DNA of 64,000 nt. Source: Acidicapsa ligni (GTDB taxonomy: Bacteria; Acidobacteriota; Terriglobia; Terriglobales; Acidobacteriaceae). This document shows positions 1-9,045 of this stretch, in pieces. The stretch covers positions 163,101 through 227,100 of the forward strand of contig NZ_JAGSYG010000009.1 of NCBI RefSeq assembly GCF_025685655.1. The letters are read 5' to 3'. The translations under genes and the position numbers were made by a program. The first letter of the stretch is position 1, and the number at the start of each line of letters is the position of its first letter. The notes under the pieces were generated by a model. That model saw nothing but the letters and a program-made list of their open reading frames with translations. It ran no database searches and was not told the DNA's origin.

Positions 1-1346
1 ACATGGGTCTGAACATTGCTCCATGCAATATCCCTGTCACGAAAAAAGGCGTTACTGCGATCCCTTGCGCTGTGGATAAGTACAACAGCTATCGCAAGTA
101 CGGCGAAACATCGACTGTCAGCCAGACCTCGCGATTCGGCGTGTTTCGCGCTGGCATGTGGTATGAGTGGGCAGATACCAACCGTCACCAATTCCCTACC
201 GACCCGCTTAACAATTGGGCAGATCAACCTCTGTCAAATTTCAACGAGCAGTTCTGGACTAACTCTTACCAGCCCTATGTCGAGTATGAGTTCCACGTTA
301 CGAAGGCTCTGAACATCACTGCCGGCACCAAATTTTCTCACTACAACATCGCCACTAAACAGTTTGCTGACGACGGCAAGACCATTGGCGGCCTTGGCAC
401 GAACGACCCATCTACCTTCATCACCAATAGCGGCAGCTACTCTGCCTGGTTGCCATCTCTCGATGCAAACTACCGCATTCGGAGCAACTGGTCTGCATAC
501 GGTCAGGTTGCCACGGGCAGCGTAGTGCCGCCCAGCAGTGTTTTCGATTATGCCCAGAACGCAGCGGGTATTCCGGTCAAAACACTCCCCAAGCAACAGC
601 GCTCAACCACCTACCAGACAGGTACGGTGTTCAAGCTCAAGCGTGTTACATTCGATGCGGATTTTTATCACATCCGTTTCCAGAACAGCTACTCTTCAGT
701 AGACGATGCCAGCGGCGAGCCGATCTACTATCTGCAGCCCAGTTCCATCACCAAGGGCTTTGAGGCTGAGAGCAATATCTATATTGGCCGCGGTCTCAGC
801 GCCTATCTCAACGCATCGGTTGGACGCGCCACTTACACGGGAACGCTGAGCGTTAACTGCGCTCCGTCTAAGTGCACCGGCGCACCGATCACTGTTACCG
901 CGCCCTCTGGTCTATGGGTCGCGAATACGCCATCCGACGTTGAGACAGAGGGTGTTACGTATCAGCACAAGGGTTGGGATGTCGCCGTGTTCAACAAGCG
1001 CGTTGGCACTCTCTACCAGGACAACGCGGCTTATCACAATCAGGCCACTATCGATCCATTCACACTTACGAACGTTTACTTCAACTACACGCTTCGGACT
1101 GGTGGACACTTCGACCAGACCAAGTTTCGTCTGAGCTTCAATAACCTGTTCGATGAGCACAACATTACTGGTGTAAAGATTGCCGGTTCTGCGCTCACTC
1201 AAACGATCTCCGCGAATGGCACGACATACACCGATCCATTCAACACCACTGGCCCCACGCCGATCTCCGGTGGCGACAACGTGAGCATACTCCCGGGACG
1301 CAGCGTCATGCTTGCGGTAACCTTCGGATTTTCTCCGAAGAAATAA
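1..1346 (+). CDS. TonB-dependent outer-membrane receptor, C-terminal part (5' truncated)
   Basis: About 447 residues are visible and the frame is open to the left edge, so the gene starts outside the window. The sequence is a run of amphipathic beta-strands rich in Tyr, Asn and Thr, with periodic motifs typical of the barrel of acidobacterial TonB receptors: YEFHVTKALNITAGTKFS, then YGQVATGSVVPPSS, then FRLSFNNLFDEHN. It ends in MLAVTFGFSPKK, close to the usual aromatic last strand. The plug domain and TonB box are not in view. The ligand is unknown; a phosphatase and a cell-wall sugar operon follow downstream, so a sugar or phospho-sugar ligand is possible but unproven. A strong hairpin follows the stop codon. 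Confidence 0.85.
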   Translation, partial: MGLNIAPCNIPVTKKGVTAIPCAVDKYNSYRKYGETSTVSQTSRFGVFRAGMWYEWADTNRHQFPTDPLNNWADQPLSNFNEQFWTNSYQPYVEYEFHVTKALNITAGTKFSHYNIATKQFADDGKTIGGLGTNDPSTFITNSGSYSAWLPSLDANYRIRSNWSAYGQVATGSVVPPSSVFDYAQNAAGIPVKTLPKQQRSTTYQTGTVFKLKRVTFDADFYHIRFQNSYSSVDDASGEPIYYLQPSSITKGFEAESNIYIGRGLSAYLNASVGRATYTGTLSVNCAPSKCTGAPITVTAPSGLWVANTPSDVETEGVTYQHKGWDVAVFNKRVGTLYQDNAAYHNQATIDPFTLTNVYFNYTLRTGGHFDQTKFRLSFNNLFDEHNITGVKIAGSALTQTISANGTTYTDPFNTTGPTPISGGDNVSILPGRSVMLAVTFGFSPKK

Positions 1347-1357
1347 GCGTCATGCAA

Positions 1358-1399
1358 CGATGGGCCGTGTCACCGGATTACTCCGGGGCCGGCCCATCG
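1358..1399 (+). terminator. Intergenic hairpin after the TonB receptor
   Basis: CGATGGGCCG (1358-1367) pairs perfectly with CGGCCCATCG (1390-1399). The loop holds a second small stem, CCGGA-TTAC-TCCGG. There is no clean T-tract, so it could be a weak terminator, an attenuator, or an mRNA-stabilising structure separating receptor and phosphatase expression. Confidence 0.5.
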
Positions 1400-1438
1400 T
1401 TCATGGCAAATTATCATCAGAAGCAAGAGAGGCATCCG

Positions 1439-2029
1439 ATGCGATCCAAGTTTATTCTCGCCATTCTAGCCTTATGCGCCATTTACTCCACATCTGGGTG
1501 GGCACAATCAGCACAGAACTATCTTGCGAATAATACGGTGCTTATCGTTCGCCATGCAGAAAAGCCTGTAGAAGGCACGGGGCTGACTCCAATGGGAGAG
1601 GCACGCGCACAGCTTTACGCAAAGTACTTCGTACCGTTCCAGGAGGATGGGCTCTCTATCTCCGTCGATTGCCTGTATGCGGGGGCCGACTCGAAGAAGA
1701 GTATGCGTCCGCGATTAACGCTTGAGCCGCTAAGCAAAGCTACGGGACTACCTCTTCATCATGAGGTGGGCACAAAAGATCCCGAAGCGCTTGTACTTGA
1801 ACTGACAAAGGAAGCGCACGGCCAGCATCCGCTCATTGCATGGCGACATAGTGAGATACCGGCACTACTGACTGCATTTGGAGTTGTGCCTGAGACCGTT
1901 TTGCCAAACAGCAAATGGCCAGACGATATCTTTGACTGGGTGATCTTACTTAGCATTGGTCCGGACGGCAAGGTGACGTCGGCGAAACTTATCCATGAGC
2001 ACCTGACAGTTCCGGTATCAACACCTTAG
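1439..2029 (+). CDS. Secreted histidine phosphatase superfamily protein
   Basis: About 196 residues. The ATG at 1439 is chosen over 1352 because AGAGAGG lies just upstream and the protein then opens with a clean signal peptide (MRSKFILAILALCAIYSTS, cleavage near GWAQSA). The phosphoglycerate-mutase-like motif is present as IVRHAEKP, with the catalytic His after Arg, and a second conserved His is in IAWRHSEIP. Family members remove phosphate from small phosphorylated molecules; the substrate cannot be told. A periplasmic location is inferred. A terminator follows at 2051, so the gene is not part of the downstream recycling operon. Confidence 0.75.
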   Translation: MRSKFILAILALCAIYSTSGWAQSAQNYLANNTVLIVRHAEKPVEGTGLTPMGEARAQLYAKYFVPFQEDGLSISVDCLYAGADSKKSMRPRLTLEPLSKATGLPLHHEVGTKDPEALVLELTKEAHGQHPLIAWRHSEIPALLTAFGVVPETVLPNSKWPDDIFDWVILLSIGPDGKVTSAKLIHEHLTVPVSTP

Positions 2030-2050
2030 ATCCAATGCTGATAACAGAAC

Positions 2051-2089
2051 AGGGCAGGCCGATGTAGAAGGCCTGCCCTCAATTTTTTT
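2051..2089 (+). terminator. Rho-independent terminator
   Basis: AGGGCAGGCC (2051-2060) and GGCCTGCCCT (2070-2079) form a 10-bp perfect stem, followed by CAATTTTTTT. It separates the phosphatase from the symporter operon. Confidence 0.9.
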
Positions 2090-2231
2090 GAATAAGATGG
2101 ATACTGATAAAGTGGCAAAGACAGCATTTTAGACTCTATATTCCTTTTCTCGAATCAATAGTTTATAAACTCCACAGAGACTGGCAGGATTTAACTCTCG
2201 TCTATACGCCATCCGTCGAGGAGATTACTGA

Positions 2232-3698
2232 ATGGGGTTGAACCTTGTCGATCTTGCGGTGATCGTTGCTTACCTTACGGGCGTTACACTTTTCGGTCTA
2301 CGATTTCGCAAGAAACAACGAACGCTCAAAGATTATTTCCTCGCAGACAATACGATCCCCTGGTGGGCGATTTCACTTTCTATTGTCGCGGCAGAAACAA
2401 GTACACTCACCATCATCAGCGTGCCAGGCCTGGCTTACGAAAAGGACTTTCGCTTTCTGCAACTCGTGATCGGCTATCTTATCGGTCGCGCCGTTGTTAG
2501 TTTTTTATTTATTCCACAATATTTTTGCGGCGAACTGGTTACGGCGTATCAACTGATAGAGAGTCGCTTTGGGGAGCGACTTAGATCGCTTACTGCGGGG
2601 CTTTTTCTTGTAACACGTGCTGCGGCTGAAGGCGTGCGAGTTTTTGCCGTAGCCATTGTGGTGGGGATCGCTCTCTCAAGTCTTCTTGCCGGGCTTACCA
2701 GCTTTGAAAGAGACATTACAGCGATTGCTATCGTTACGCTGCTGACGCTGGTGTATACATTCGAAGGCGGCATGGCGGCCGTGATCTGGACCGATGTCAT
2801 TCAACTGAGTATCTATGTGACAGGCACGATTGTGGGCTTCTTCACGATACTGCATCTCGTGCCAGGCGGATGGGGAACGGTGCATACGATTGCTGTGAAT
2901 GCGCATAAGTTCCAAGTCTTTGATTTTTCCTGGAGCTTATTCACTACCTATACGCTGTGGTCTGGAGTTATCGGCGGCGCATTTTTAACGATGGCGAGTC
3001 ATGGTACGGATCAGTTGATTGTGCAACGATTGCTATCGGCGCGCAGTGAGCGCGAATCCAAGATGGCGCTGCTTTCAAGTGGAGTTGCGATCCTGTTTCA
3101 GTTCTCTTTATTTCTGCTGATAGGCGCGATGTTATTTGCATTTTATAAGCTCTTTCCTCCGCAGGTTCCGTTTACTCGTACGGATACGATCTTTCCGGTC
3201 TTTGTTGTTACGCACATGCCACATGGAATCAGCGGCCTACTGATTGCTGCTATCCTTGCGGCAGCAATGTCTAACCTGAGCGCCGCATTGAACTCCCTTT
3301 CCTCTACAACGATAGTGGACTTTTATGTAAAGCTTCGTCCGAAGTCTACAGAGTTACGGCGCGTACAGCTATCGCGTATCGTCACTGTTGGTTGGGGTGT
3401 TCTGCTGTTTGCGCTGGCTATATTCGCACGCAATGGAGGCAAGGTGCTTGAGGTTGGCTTGTCCATTGCCTCGGTCGCGTATGGAGCGTTGCTTGGTGTG
3501 TTTCTTCTTGGAGTGCTCACCAGGAGAGCTTCTGAAAGCGGCGCGATGATAGGCATGCTTTGCGGTTTTCTGCTGAGCATGTATCTATGGCTCTTTACTG
3601 GCGTTTCATTTACCTGGTATGTAGTGCTTGGAAGTGCCGCTACTTTCGCTATCGGATATGCTGCCAGTATGGCAATGCCCCGTACAAACACGATATAA
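2232..3698 (+). CDS. Sodium:solute symporter (SSS/SLC5 family)
   Basis: 488 residues with about 13 hydrophobic segments and the SSS signature region near the N-terminus (LKDYFLADNTIPWWAISLSI, then SVPGLAYEKDF). GAGGAG sits 7 nt before the ATG. The family couples solute uptake to Na+ entry at the inner membrane. The next gene, 24 nt downstream, is murQ, followed by AmiE/NamZ and NagZ homologues, so the likely cargo is MurNAc, anhydro-MurNAc or a related muropeptide sugar. This replaces the PTS permease MurP of the Bacillus locus. Cargo is an inference from context. Confidence 0.85.
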   Translation: MGLNLVDLAVIVAYLTGVTLFGLRFRKKQRTLKDYFLADNTIPWWAISLSIVAAETSTLTIISVPGLAYEKDFRFLQLVIGYLIGRAVVSFLFIPQYFCGELVTAYQLIESRFGERLRSLTAGLFLVTRAAAEGVRVFAVAIVVGIALSSLLAGLTSFERDITAIAIVTLLTLVYTFEGGMAAVIWTDVIQLSIYVTGTIVGFFTILHLVPGGWGTVHTIAVNAHKFQVFDFSWSLFTTYTLWSGVIGGAFLTMASHGTDQLIVQRLLSARSERESKMALLSSGVAILFQFSLFLLIGAMLFAFYKLFPPQVPFTRTDTIFPVFVVTHMPHGISGLLIAAILAAAMSNLSAALNSLSSTTIVDFYVKLRPKSTELRRVQLSRIVTVGWGVLLFALAIFARNGGKVLEVGLSIASVAYGALLGVFLLGVLTRRASESGAMIGMLCGFLLSMYLWLFTGVSFTWYVVLGSAATFAIGYAASMAMPRTNTI

Positions 3699-3722
3699 GA
3701 CTTCTAAAAATTGAGGATATGC

Positions 3723-4616
3723 ATGAAACTGAAAGCGCTTGGGACAGAACGTCGTAATCCAGCTACTGAAAATCTCGATACAATGTCGACGATTGAGTTT
3801 GTTACTGCGATGAACCACGAGGATGCAGTGGTTCCACGAGCTATTAAAAAAGTGCTGCCTGAGATTGCACGGGCTGTCGATGTGGTCGCACAGTGTCTCG
3901 CGAAGGGCGGTCGATTGATCTATGTCGGGACAGGCACGAGCGGTCGCATTGGAGCTTTGGATGCATCCGAATGCCCACCTACATTCAATACAGATCCGGA
4001 GATGGTTCAGTTTTTGATTGCCGGGGGTGAGGACGCACTTGTTCGGCCAACAGAGGCCAGTGAAGACTCCCTTGAACTCGGGCGCAAAGATATGGCTTCG
4101 AGAAAACCAGGTAAGCGCGATGCAGTGGTGGGCATTGCGGCGAGTGGGCGTACGCCTTATACGATTGCGGCTCTAGAGTATGCGCGGAGCAAGGGGGCGA
4201 AAACAATTGCAATAGCGTGCAATAAAGGATCTGCTCTTGGCAAAGCTGCGGAATTTCCTATCGAGATCGAAGTAGGCCCCGAGGCGCTGACTGGATCATC
4301 CAGGCTAAAGGCTGGAACGGCGCAGAAGTTGGTCTGTAATATGTTGACTACCGGCAGCATGACGCAGCTTGGATATGTGTACGGCAATCTTATGGTCAAT
4401 CTGCAGTTGAAGAATGAAAAGCTTGTCGAACGCGGCATTTTGATTTTGGAGTATTTGACAGGCGCGGACCGTACAACAGCATTGAAGGCTCTCGACACAG
4501 CTAGCATGAGCGTACCGCTTGCGCTGGTGATGTTGAAGGCCGATGTGAGTAAGGCGCAGGCGGAAAAGAGACTTCGCAAGGCGAAGGGAAATGTTCGCAA
4601 GGCACTGGAGGGTTGA
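3723..4616 (+). CDS. murQ: N-acetylmuramic acid 6-phosphate etherase MurQ
   Basis: About 297 residues, normal length for MurQ. The ATG at 3723 is preferred over an upstream TTG at 3711 because GAGGA lies 5 nt before it. The N-terminus LGTERRNPATENLDTMS and the SIS-domain stretch VGTGTSGRIGALDASECPPT are diagnostic, followed by IAASGRTPYT and a C-terminal helical UBA-like segment. MurQ cleaves the D-lactyl ether of MurNAc-6-phosphate to give GlcNAc-6-phosphate and lactate in the cytoplasm. The required kinase (AnmK or MurK type) is not in the window. The stop is immediately followed by the next gene's start. Confidence 0.95.
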   Translation: MKLKALGTERRNPATENLDTMSTIEFVTAMNHEDAVVPRAIKKVLPEIARAVDVVAQCLAKGGRLIYVGTGTSGRIGALDASECPPTFNTDPEMVQFLIAGGEDALVRPTEASEDSLELGRKDMASRKPGKRDAVVGIAASGRTPYTIAALEYARSKGAKTIAIACNKGSALGKAAEFPIEIEVGPEALTGSSRLKAGTAQKLVCNMLTTGSMTQLGYVYGNLMVNLQLKNEKLVERGILILEYLTGADRTTALKALDTASMSVPLALVMLKADVSKAQAEKRLRKAKGNVRKALEG

Positions 4617-4617
4617 T

Positions 4618-7038
4618 TTGCGGAAGGCTTTGAGAAGTGGGCTTATCTGTTCACGGCTATGCTGCTTTGCCCTGTGTTTAAGCATGTTAGGCCAGCATGA
4701 ATCTCTTGCCGAAGCGCGAGTGAAGACCGCGCACGCAGAGCGCGCCACGAGGTCTGACTTTGGTGCGATTGACTCCATCGTTACGCAGGCTGTCGCGGAC
4801 GGGAATATTCCGGGGGCTGTAGTACTCGTCGGACATAACGGTAAGATCGTCTACCGCAAGGCCTTCGGCATGCGATCACTGGAGCCAACGCGAGAGCCGA
4901 TGACGATGGATACGATCTTCGATCTTGCCTCGTTAACCAAGTGCATCGCAACGACTACTTCGATAATGAAACTACTGCAAGATGGGCGCATACGACTCAA
5001 TGATCCAGTGGCAAAGTATCTTCCGGAGTTCGCTCAGAACGGCAAGGAAGATATTACGATTCGCGAGTTGATGACACACTTCTCAGGGCTTGGTCCTGAT
5101 CTCGATCTTAAGCAGCCATGGAGCGGGCGTGACGCTGCGTATGCAATGGCAATGCGGGAGACGCCAGCCTATCCGCCAGGATCGCGTTTTCTCTATAGCG
5201 ATATCAACTTCGAGACGCTTGGCTTTCTCGTCGAGAAGATCTCTGGCATGTCGCTCAATGAGTTTGCGAAGCAAAATGTCTTCATTCCGCTGGGCATGAT
5301 GGATACCGATTTTCTTCCCCCGGCAAGCTTGTCTTCGCGCATTGCGCCTACGCAATATGACGAGAATCGCAAGATGCTGCGAGGCGTGGTGCATGACCCG
5401 ACAGCACGACGCATGGGCGGTGTCGCTGGTCATGCCGGACTGTTTTCGACTGCGGATGATCTTGCAAAGTTTGCGCAGGATCTACTGAGTGGGCATCGGG
5501 TTTTGAGTGAGTTGGCTGTAGAGAAAATGGCTACGCCACAGCAGCCTGCAATGGCTGCGAGCCAGCGCGGATTGGGGTGGGATATAGATTCTCCGTTTGC
5601 TACAAATCGTGGCGAGCTATTGCCGATTGGTTCGTTTGGTCATACTGGGTTTACGGGCACGTCGTTATGGATCGATCCGATCACGGACACTTACGTTATC
5701 TTGCTGACCAATGCAGTTCATCCGGAGGGCAAAGGTACAGTGGTATCTCTGCGCACGCGCGTGGCAACGTCGGTTGTTCAGTCGCTTGATCTGACGGCTG
5801 GTGAAGAAGAGAAGCTGCGGCTTGCGCGCATTACAGGTTATAACGAATCGCTGATGGCTTCGCGTCGAATGACAGCGCGCAATGGCGATGTGAAGGTCGG
5901 AATCGATGTGCTTGAGGCACATGCGTTTCGAGAGATTCATGCGGACGCTGCGCATCCTGTTCGCGTGGGGCTTGTGACGAATCAGACTGCGGTCGATGCA
6001 CAAGGGCGTGTTGTATCCGATGTGCTGGCGCAAGCGCCGGGCGTACAACTGACAGCGATTTTCAGTCCTGAGCATGGAGCAACTGGAGCGCTCGACACAG
6101 ACAACATTGGCAACGCAAGAGATGCGAAGACTGGCGTTCCGATCTATAGCGTATACGGCGATAGCGATGCAAAGAAGCGACCTGCGGAATCTGTTCTCGC
6201 AGGGCTGGATGTGATTGTTTATGACATTCAGGATGTAGGTGTGCGCTACTACACATACGAGAGTACGTTGGGATATTTTCTCGAAGCGGCAGCGAAGTCC
6301 GGCAAAGAAATCGTAGTACTGGATCGACCCAATCCGGTGAATGGCGTGTATGTGCAGGGGCCGGTTGCGGATGCAGGCAGAGAGGCTTTTGTAAGTTATT
6401 GGCAGACTCCGATACGACACGGTATGACGATTGCGGAGCTCGCGAGGATGTTCAATCAAGAGCGTTCGATTGGGGCAAAGTTGACGGTCGTTCCAATGGA
6501 CGGATGGATGCGCGGTGACTGGTTTGATTCGACGGGACGCGTATGGATCGATCCTTCACCCAATATGCGCAGCGTCACAGAATCGATTCTGTATACAGGG
6601 ATTGGCATGATTGAAGCGAGTAATATTTCTGTGGGCCGTGGAACAGATACTCCGTTTGAAGTAGTCGGTGCGCCGTGGATCGACGCAGTGGTATTAGCTC
6701 GCTATCTCAATGCCAGGGAGATCAGCGGAATTCGGTTCGTGCCTGTGAACTTTACGCCTGCGACTTCAAAATATACCGATGAGAAATGCGGCGGAGTAAA
6801 TCTATTGATGACGGATCGCAATGCGCTGGATGGTCCTGAGCTTGGATTGGAGATTGCTTCAGCGTTGCAGCATCTTTATCCAGATCAATACAAGATTGCC
6901 GGAGTGGATACGCTCATGCGGCACAAGGCTTCGCTGGACGCTATCGCTGCGGGAGAAGATCCTCGCCGTGTTGCGGATGATTGGCGCGATGGGCTGGACG
7001 GCTTTACAAAGATACGAGCCAGGTATCTTCTCTACTGA
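4618..7038 (+). CDS. namZ: Fusion: serine beta-lactamase-like (AmiE-like) domain + NamZ (DUF1343) exo-beta-N-acetylmuramidase
   Basis: About 806 residues. TTG at 4618 is the preferred start: GGAGG lies 6 nt before it and a hydrophobic export signal follows. Residues about 45-400 are a class C beta-lactamase/esterase fold with SLTK (S105, K108), YSD at 193-195 and an HTG box (GHTGFTG). Residues about 420-806 are NamZ/DUF1343, with VGLVTNQTAVD, FSPEHGA, YDIQDVGVRYYTY, LDRPNPVNG and DPSPNMRS. NamZ releases MurNAc from the non-reducing end of glycan strands. The N-terminal part resembles B. subtilis AmiE (YbbE), an exo-amidase of the beta-lactamase family encoded beside NamZ. Carrying both on one chain is unusual. 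Action in the periplasm is inferred. Confidence 0.88.
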   Translation: MRKALRSGLICSRLCCFALCLSMLGQHESLAEARVKTAHAERATRSDFGAIDSIVTQAVADGNIPGAVVLVGHNGKIVYRKAFGMRSLEPTREPMTMDTIFDLASLTKCIATTTSIMKLLQDGRIRLNDPVAKYLPEFAQNGKEDITIRELMTHFSGLGPDLDLKQPWSGRDAAYAMAMRETPAYPPGSRFLYSDINFETLGFLVEKISGMSLNEFAKQNVFIPLGMMDTDFLPPASLSSRIAPTQYDENRKMLRGVVHDPTARRMGGVAGHAGLFSTADDLAKFAQDLLSGHRVLSELAVEKMATPQQPAMAASQRGLGWDIDSPFATNRGELLPIGSFGHTGFTGTSLWIDPITDTYVILLTNAVHPEGKGTVVSLRTRVATSVVQSLDLTAGEEEKLRLARITGYNESLMASRRMTARNGDVKVGIDVLEAHAFREIHADAAHPVRVGLVTNQTAVDAQGRVVSDVLAQAPGVQLTAIFSPEHGATGALDTDNIGNARDAKTGVPIYSVYGDSDAKKRPAESVLAGLDVIVYDIQDVGVRYYTYESTLGYFLEAAAKSGKEIVVLDRPNPVNGVYVQGPVADAGREAFVSYWQTPIRHGMTIAELARMFNQERSIGAKLTVVPMDGWMRGDWFDSTGRVWIDPSPNMRSVTESILYTGIGMIEASNISVGRGTDTPFEVVGAPWIDAVVLARYLNAREISGIRFVPVNFTPATSKYTDEKCGGVNLLMTDRNALDGPELGLEIASALQHLYPDQYKIAGVDTLMRHKASLDAIAAGEDPRRVADDWRDGLDGFTKIRARYLLY

Positions 7039-7077
7039 TTTTTTTGATCTACGATTGTTGCTTACGGAGGCGTGCGC

Positions 7078-8949
7078 GTGAACTATATCTCGTCAAAACG
7101 ATTTTTGTGTTTGTCTCTGCTGATGATTTTCCTTACTGCTCTCAACAGTGTTGATGCGCATGGAACGGGGCCTGTTCATCTCGATCACAAGGGTGAACTA
7201 TGGGCTAAATCGACACTGCGAAAGATGTCGCTGGAAGAGAAGATTGGTCAGTTGATCATGGTGTGGGCCAAGGTGGAATACCTGAACATCGACAGCCCTG
7301 CATTTGTGCAGTTACACGACGAGATGCAGAAGTATCACGTGGGCGGCTTTGGCGTAACTGTGCATGTGGATGGTGCGCGCCTGATCAAGAGCGAGCCATT
7401 TGAAGCTGCTGCTCTCACCAATGAATTGCAGAAGGAATCGAAGTATCCACTGATTTTTGCTGCCGATTTCGAACGTGGACTTGCTGTGCGATTGAACGGC
7501 GCAACATCCTTTCCATCGGCGATGGCCTTTGGCGCGACGGGTGACAAAGACCTGGTGCGACAGTTTGGAGAAATCTCTGCTGAAGAGTCGCGCGCTGTTG
7601 GCATTCATTGGAACTGGTTTCCAGTAGCAGATGTAAATTCAAATCCGGCGAACCCCATCATTAACACTCGATCCTTTAGCGAAAATCCTGCGGTGGTCGG
7701 CGATATGGTTGCTGCATATATCGATGGCGCACGCAGCGAAGGACTACTGACAACGGTCAAGCACTTCCCTGGGCACGGTGATACGGATACGGATTCGCAT
7801 CTATCACTCGCACGTGTGACCGGAAATATGGATCGACTGAATTCGGTAGAGCTTATTCCGTTTCGTAAGGCAATCGCTGCTGGCGTGGATACGGTGATGA
7901 TGGGCCACATCACGGTGCCTGCAATCGAGCCTGATCCAAATCTTCCTGCAAGCGTATCGAAGCGCGTTGTTACCGGGCTATTGAAGGATAAGCTCGGGTT
8001 TCGTGGACTTGTAGTTACGGACGCGTTGGATATGGGCGCATTGATGCATGCTTTCACTGGAACGGATGCGGAGATCTCCGGCAAGGAAGCAGTGCAGGCG
8101 TTGCTTGCGGGTAACGATATGGTCATCATTCCGGCAGATTTGGATGGCGCTTATAGTGGTCTGATACAGGCCGCAAAAAGTGGCGTCCTCTCGGAGAAGC
8201 GTATCGATGAAAGTGTGCTGAAGATCCTGCGATTGAAGGCTTCGGTCGGCTTGAATGTTGATCGCTATGTGGACATGTCTGATGTAAGCCGCGTGGTTGC
8301 CAGGCCTGCCAGCGTAGCGCTTGCACAAACTATCTCGGACCGTGCGATTACTTTGGCAACTGATACTAACAATCTGCTGCCGCTGCATGTCTCCGCAGAC
8401 GCCGGTCAGGCTACCGCTTCGAGTGCTGTAGCTGTCATCTTTACCAATGATGCGCGGGCGAGCGAAGGAGTGGGCGCGTTTATTGCGCAGCTTCGTCGAC
8501 GAGTGCCGAATGCATCGGTGTTTCTTGTCGACAACTCCAGCTCTGCCACGGTTAGCCAGGATGTGTTGGCAGCGGTCGCGAGCGCATCTACAGTGATTGC
8601 GGTGGCCGAGGCTTTTCCCAGTGCACGACGCATGATGCGCGTTGCCGGCCAGCAGAAAGGCTCTGCCGGACTTGATCAGAGTGCCACCGAGCTGTTGTCG
8701 AGCATCGTGAAGACAGCGGGAGCAAAAACTGTGGTTGCGGCTTTTGGCAACCCTTACATTGGATCGGATGTACCGGGTATTTCAACGTATGTTTGCACAT
8801 TCTCCGATACTGCAGATTCAGCTTTGAGCCTGGTGAGTGCGCTGTTCGGCGAGAATGCAATTCATGGTCGACTGCCGGTGACGATTCCTAATATTGCCAG
8901 GATAGGCGCGGGGTTAGACAGGGCCGCTACCGCTCCTGTTGTTCACTAA
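7078..8949 (+). CDS. nagZ: Exported glycoside hydrolase family 3, NagZ-type beta-N-acetylglucosaminidase
   Basis: About 623 residues. The GTG at 7078 is chosen because GGAGG is 7 nt upstream; a GTG at 7072 would be only 1 nt from it. A signal peptide covers about residues 1-26. The GH3 barrel carries the NagZ His-Asp dyad motif KHFPGHGDTDTDSHLSL and the nucleophile region VVTDALDMGAL. A C-terminal alpha/beta sandwich domain makes it longer than the single-domain cytoplasmic NagZ of Gram-negatives, as in Bacillus NagZ. It removes GlcNAc from muropeptides and would alternate with NamZ to strip glycan chains. Last gene of the recycling operon; a long hairpin follows. Confidence 0.9.
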   Translation: MNYISSKRFLCLSLLMIFLTALNSVDAHGTGPVHLDHKGELWAKSTLRKMSLEEKIGQLIMVWAKVEYLNIDSPAFVQLHDEMQKYHVGGFGVTVHVDGARLIKSEPFEAAALTNELQKESKYPLIFAADFERGLAVRLNGATSFPSAMAFGATGDKDLVRQFGEISAEESRAVGIHWNWFPVADVNSNPANPIINTRSFSENPAVVGDMVAAYIDGARSEGLLTTVKHFPGHGDTDTDSHLSLARVTGNMDRLNSVELIPFRKAIAAGVDTVMMGHITVPAIEPDPNLPASVSKRVVTGLLKDKLGFRGLVVTDALDMGALMHAFTGTDAEISGKEAVQALLAGNDMVIIPADLDGAYSGLIQAAKSGVLSEKRIDESVLKILRLKASVGLNVDRYVDMSDVSRVVARPASVALAQTISDRAITLATDTNNLLPLHVSADAGQATASSAVAVIFTNDARASEGVGAFIAQLRRRVPNASVFLVDNSSSATVSQDVLAAVASASTVIAVAEAFPSARRMMRVAGQQKGSAGLDQSATELLSSIVKTAGAKTVVAAFGNPYIGSDVPGISTYVCTFSDTADSALSLVSALFGENAIHGRLPVTIPNIARIGAGLDRAATAPVVH

Positions 8950-8967
8950 AACTATTACGTATAGAGG

Positions 8968-9010
8968 CAAACACGAAGCGCCTGTGAGCTACACAGGCGC
9001 TTCGTGTTTG
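8968..9010. terminator. Bidirectional terminator-like hairpin
   Basis: A 19-bp perfect inverted repeat (8968-8986 and 8992-9010, loop AGCTA) lies between two convergent genes. The outer stem ends are A-rich on one side and T-rich on the other, so it can serve both strands. Confidence 0.85.
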
Positions 9011-9045
9011 CATACAGATTGACACGATAGGCAAATGCTCCGCCA

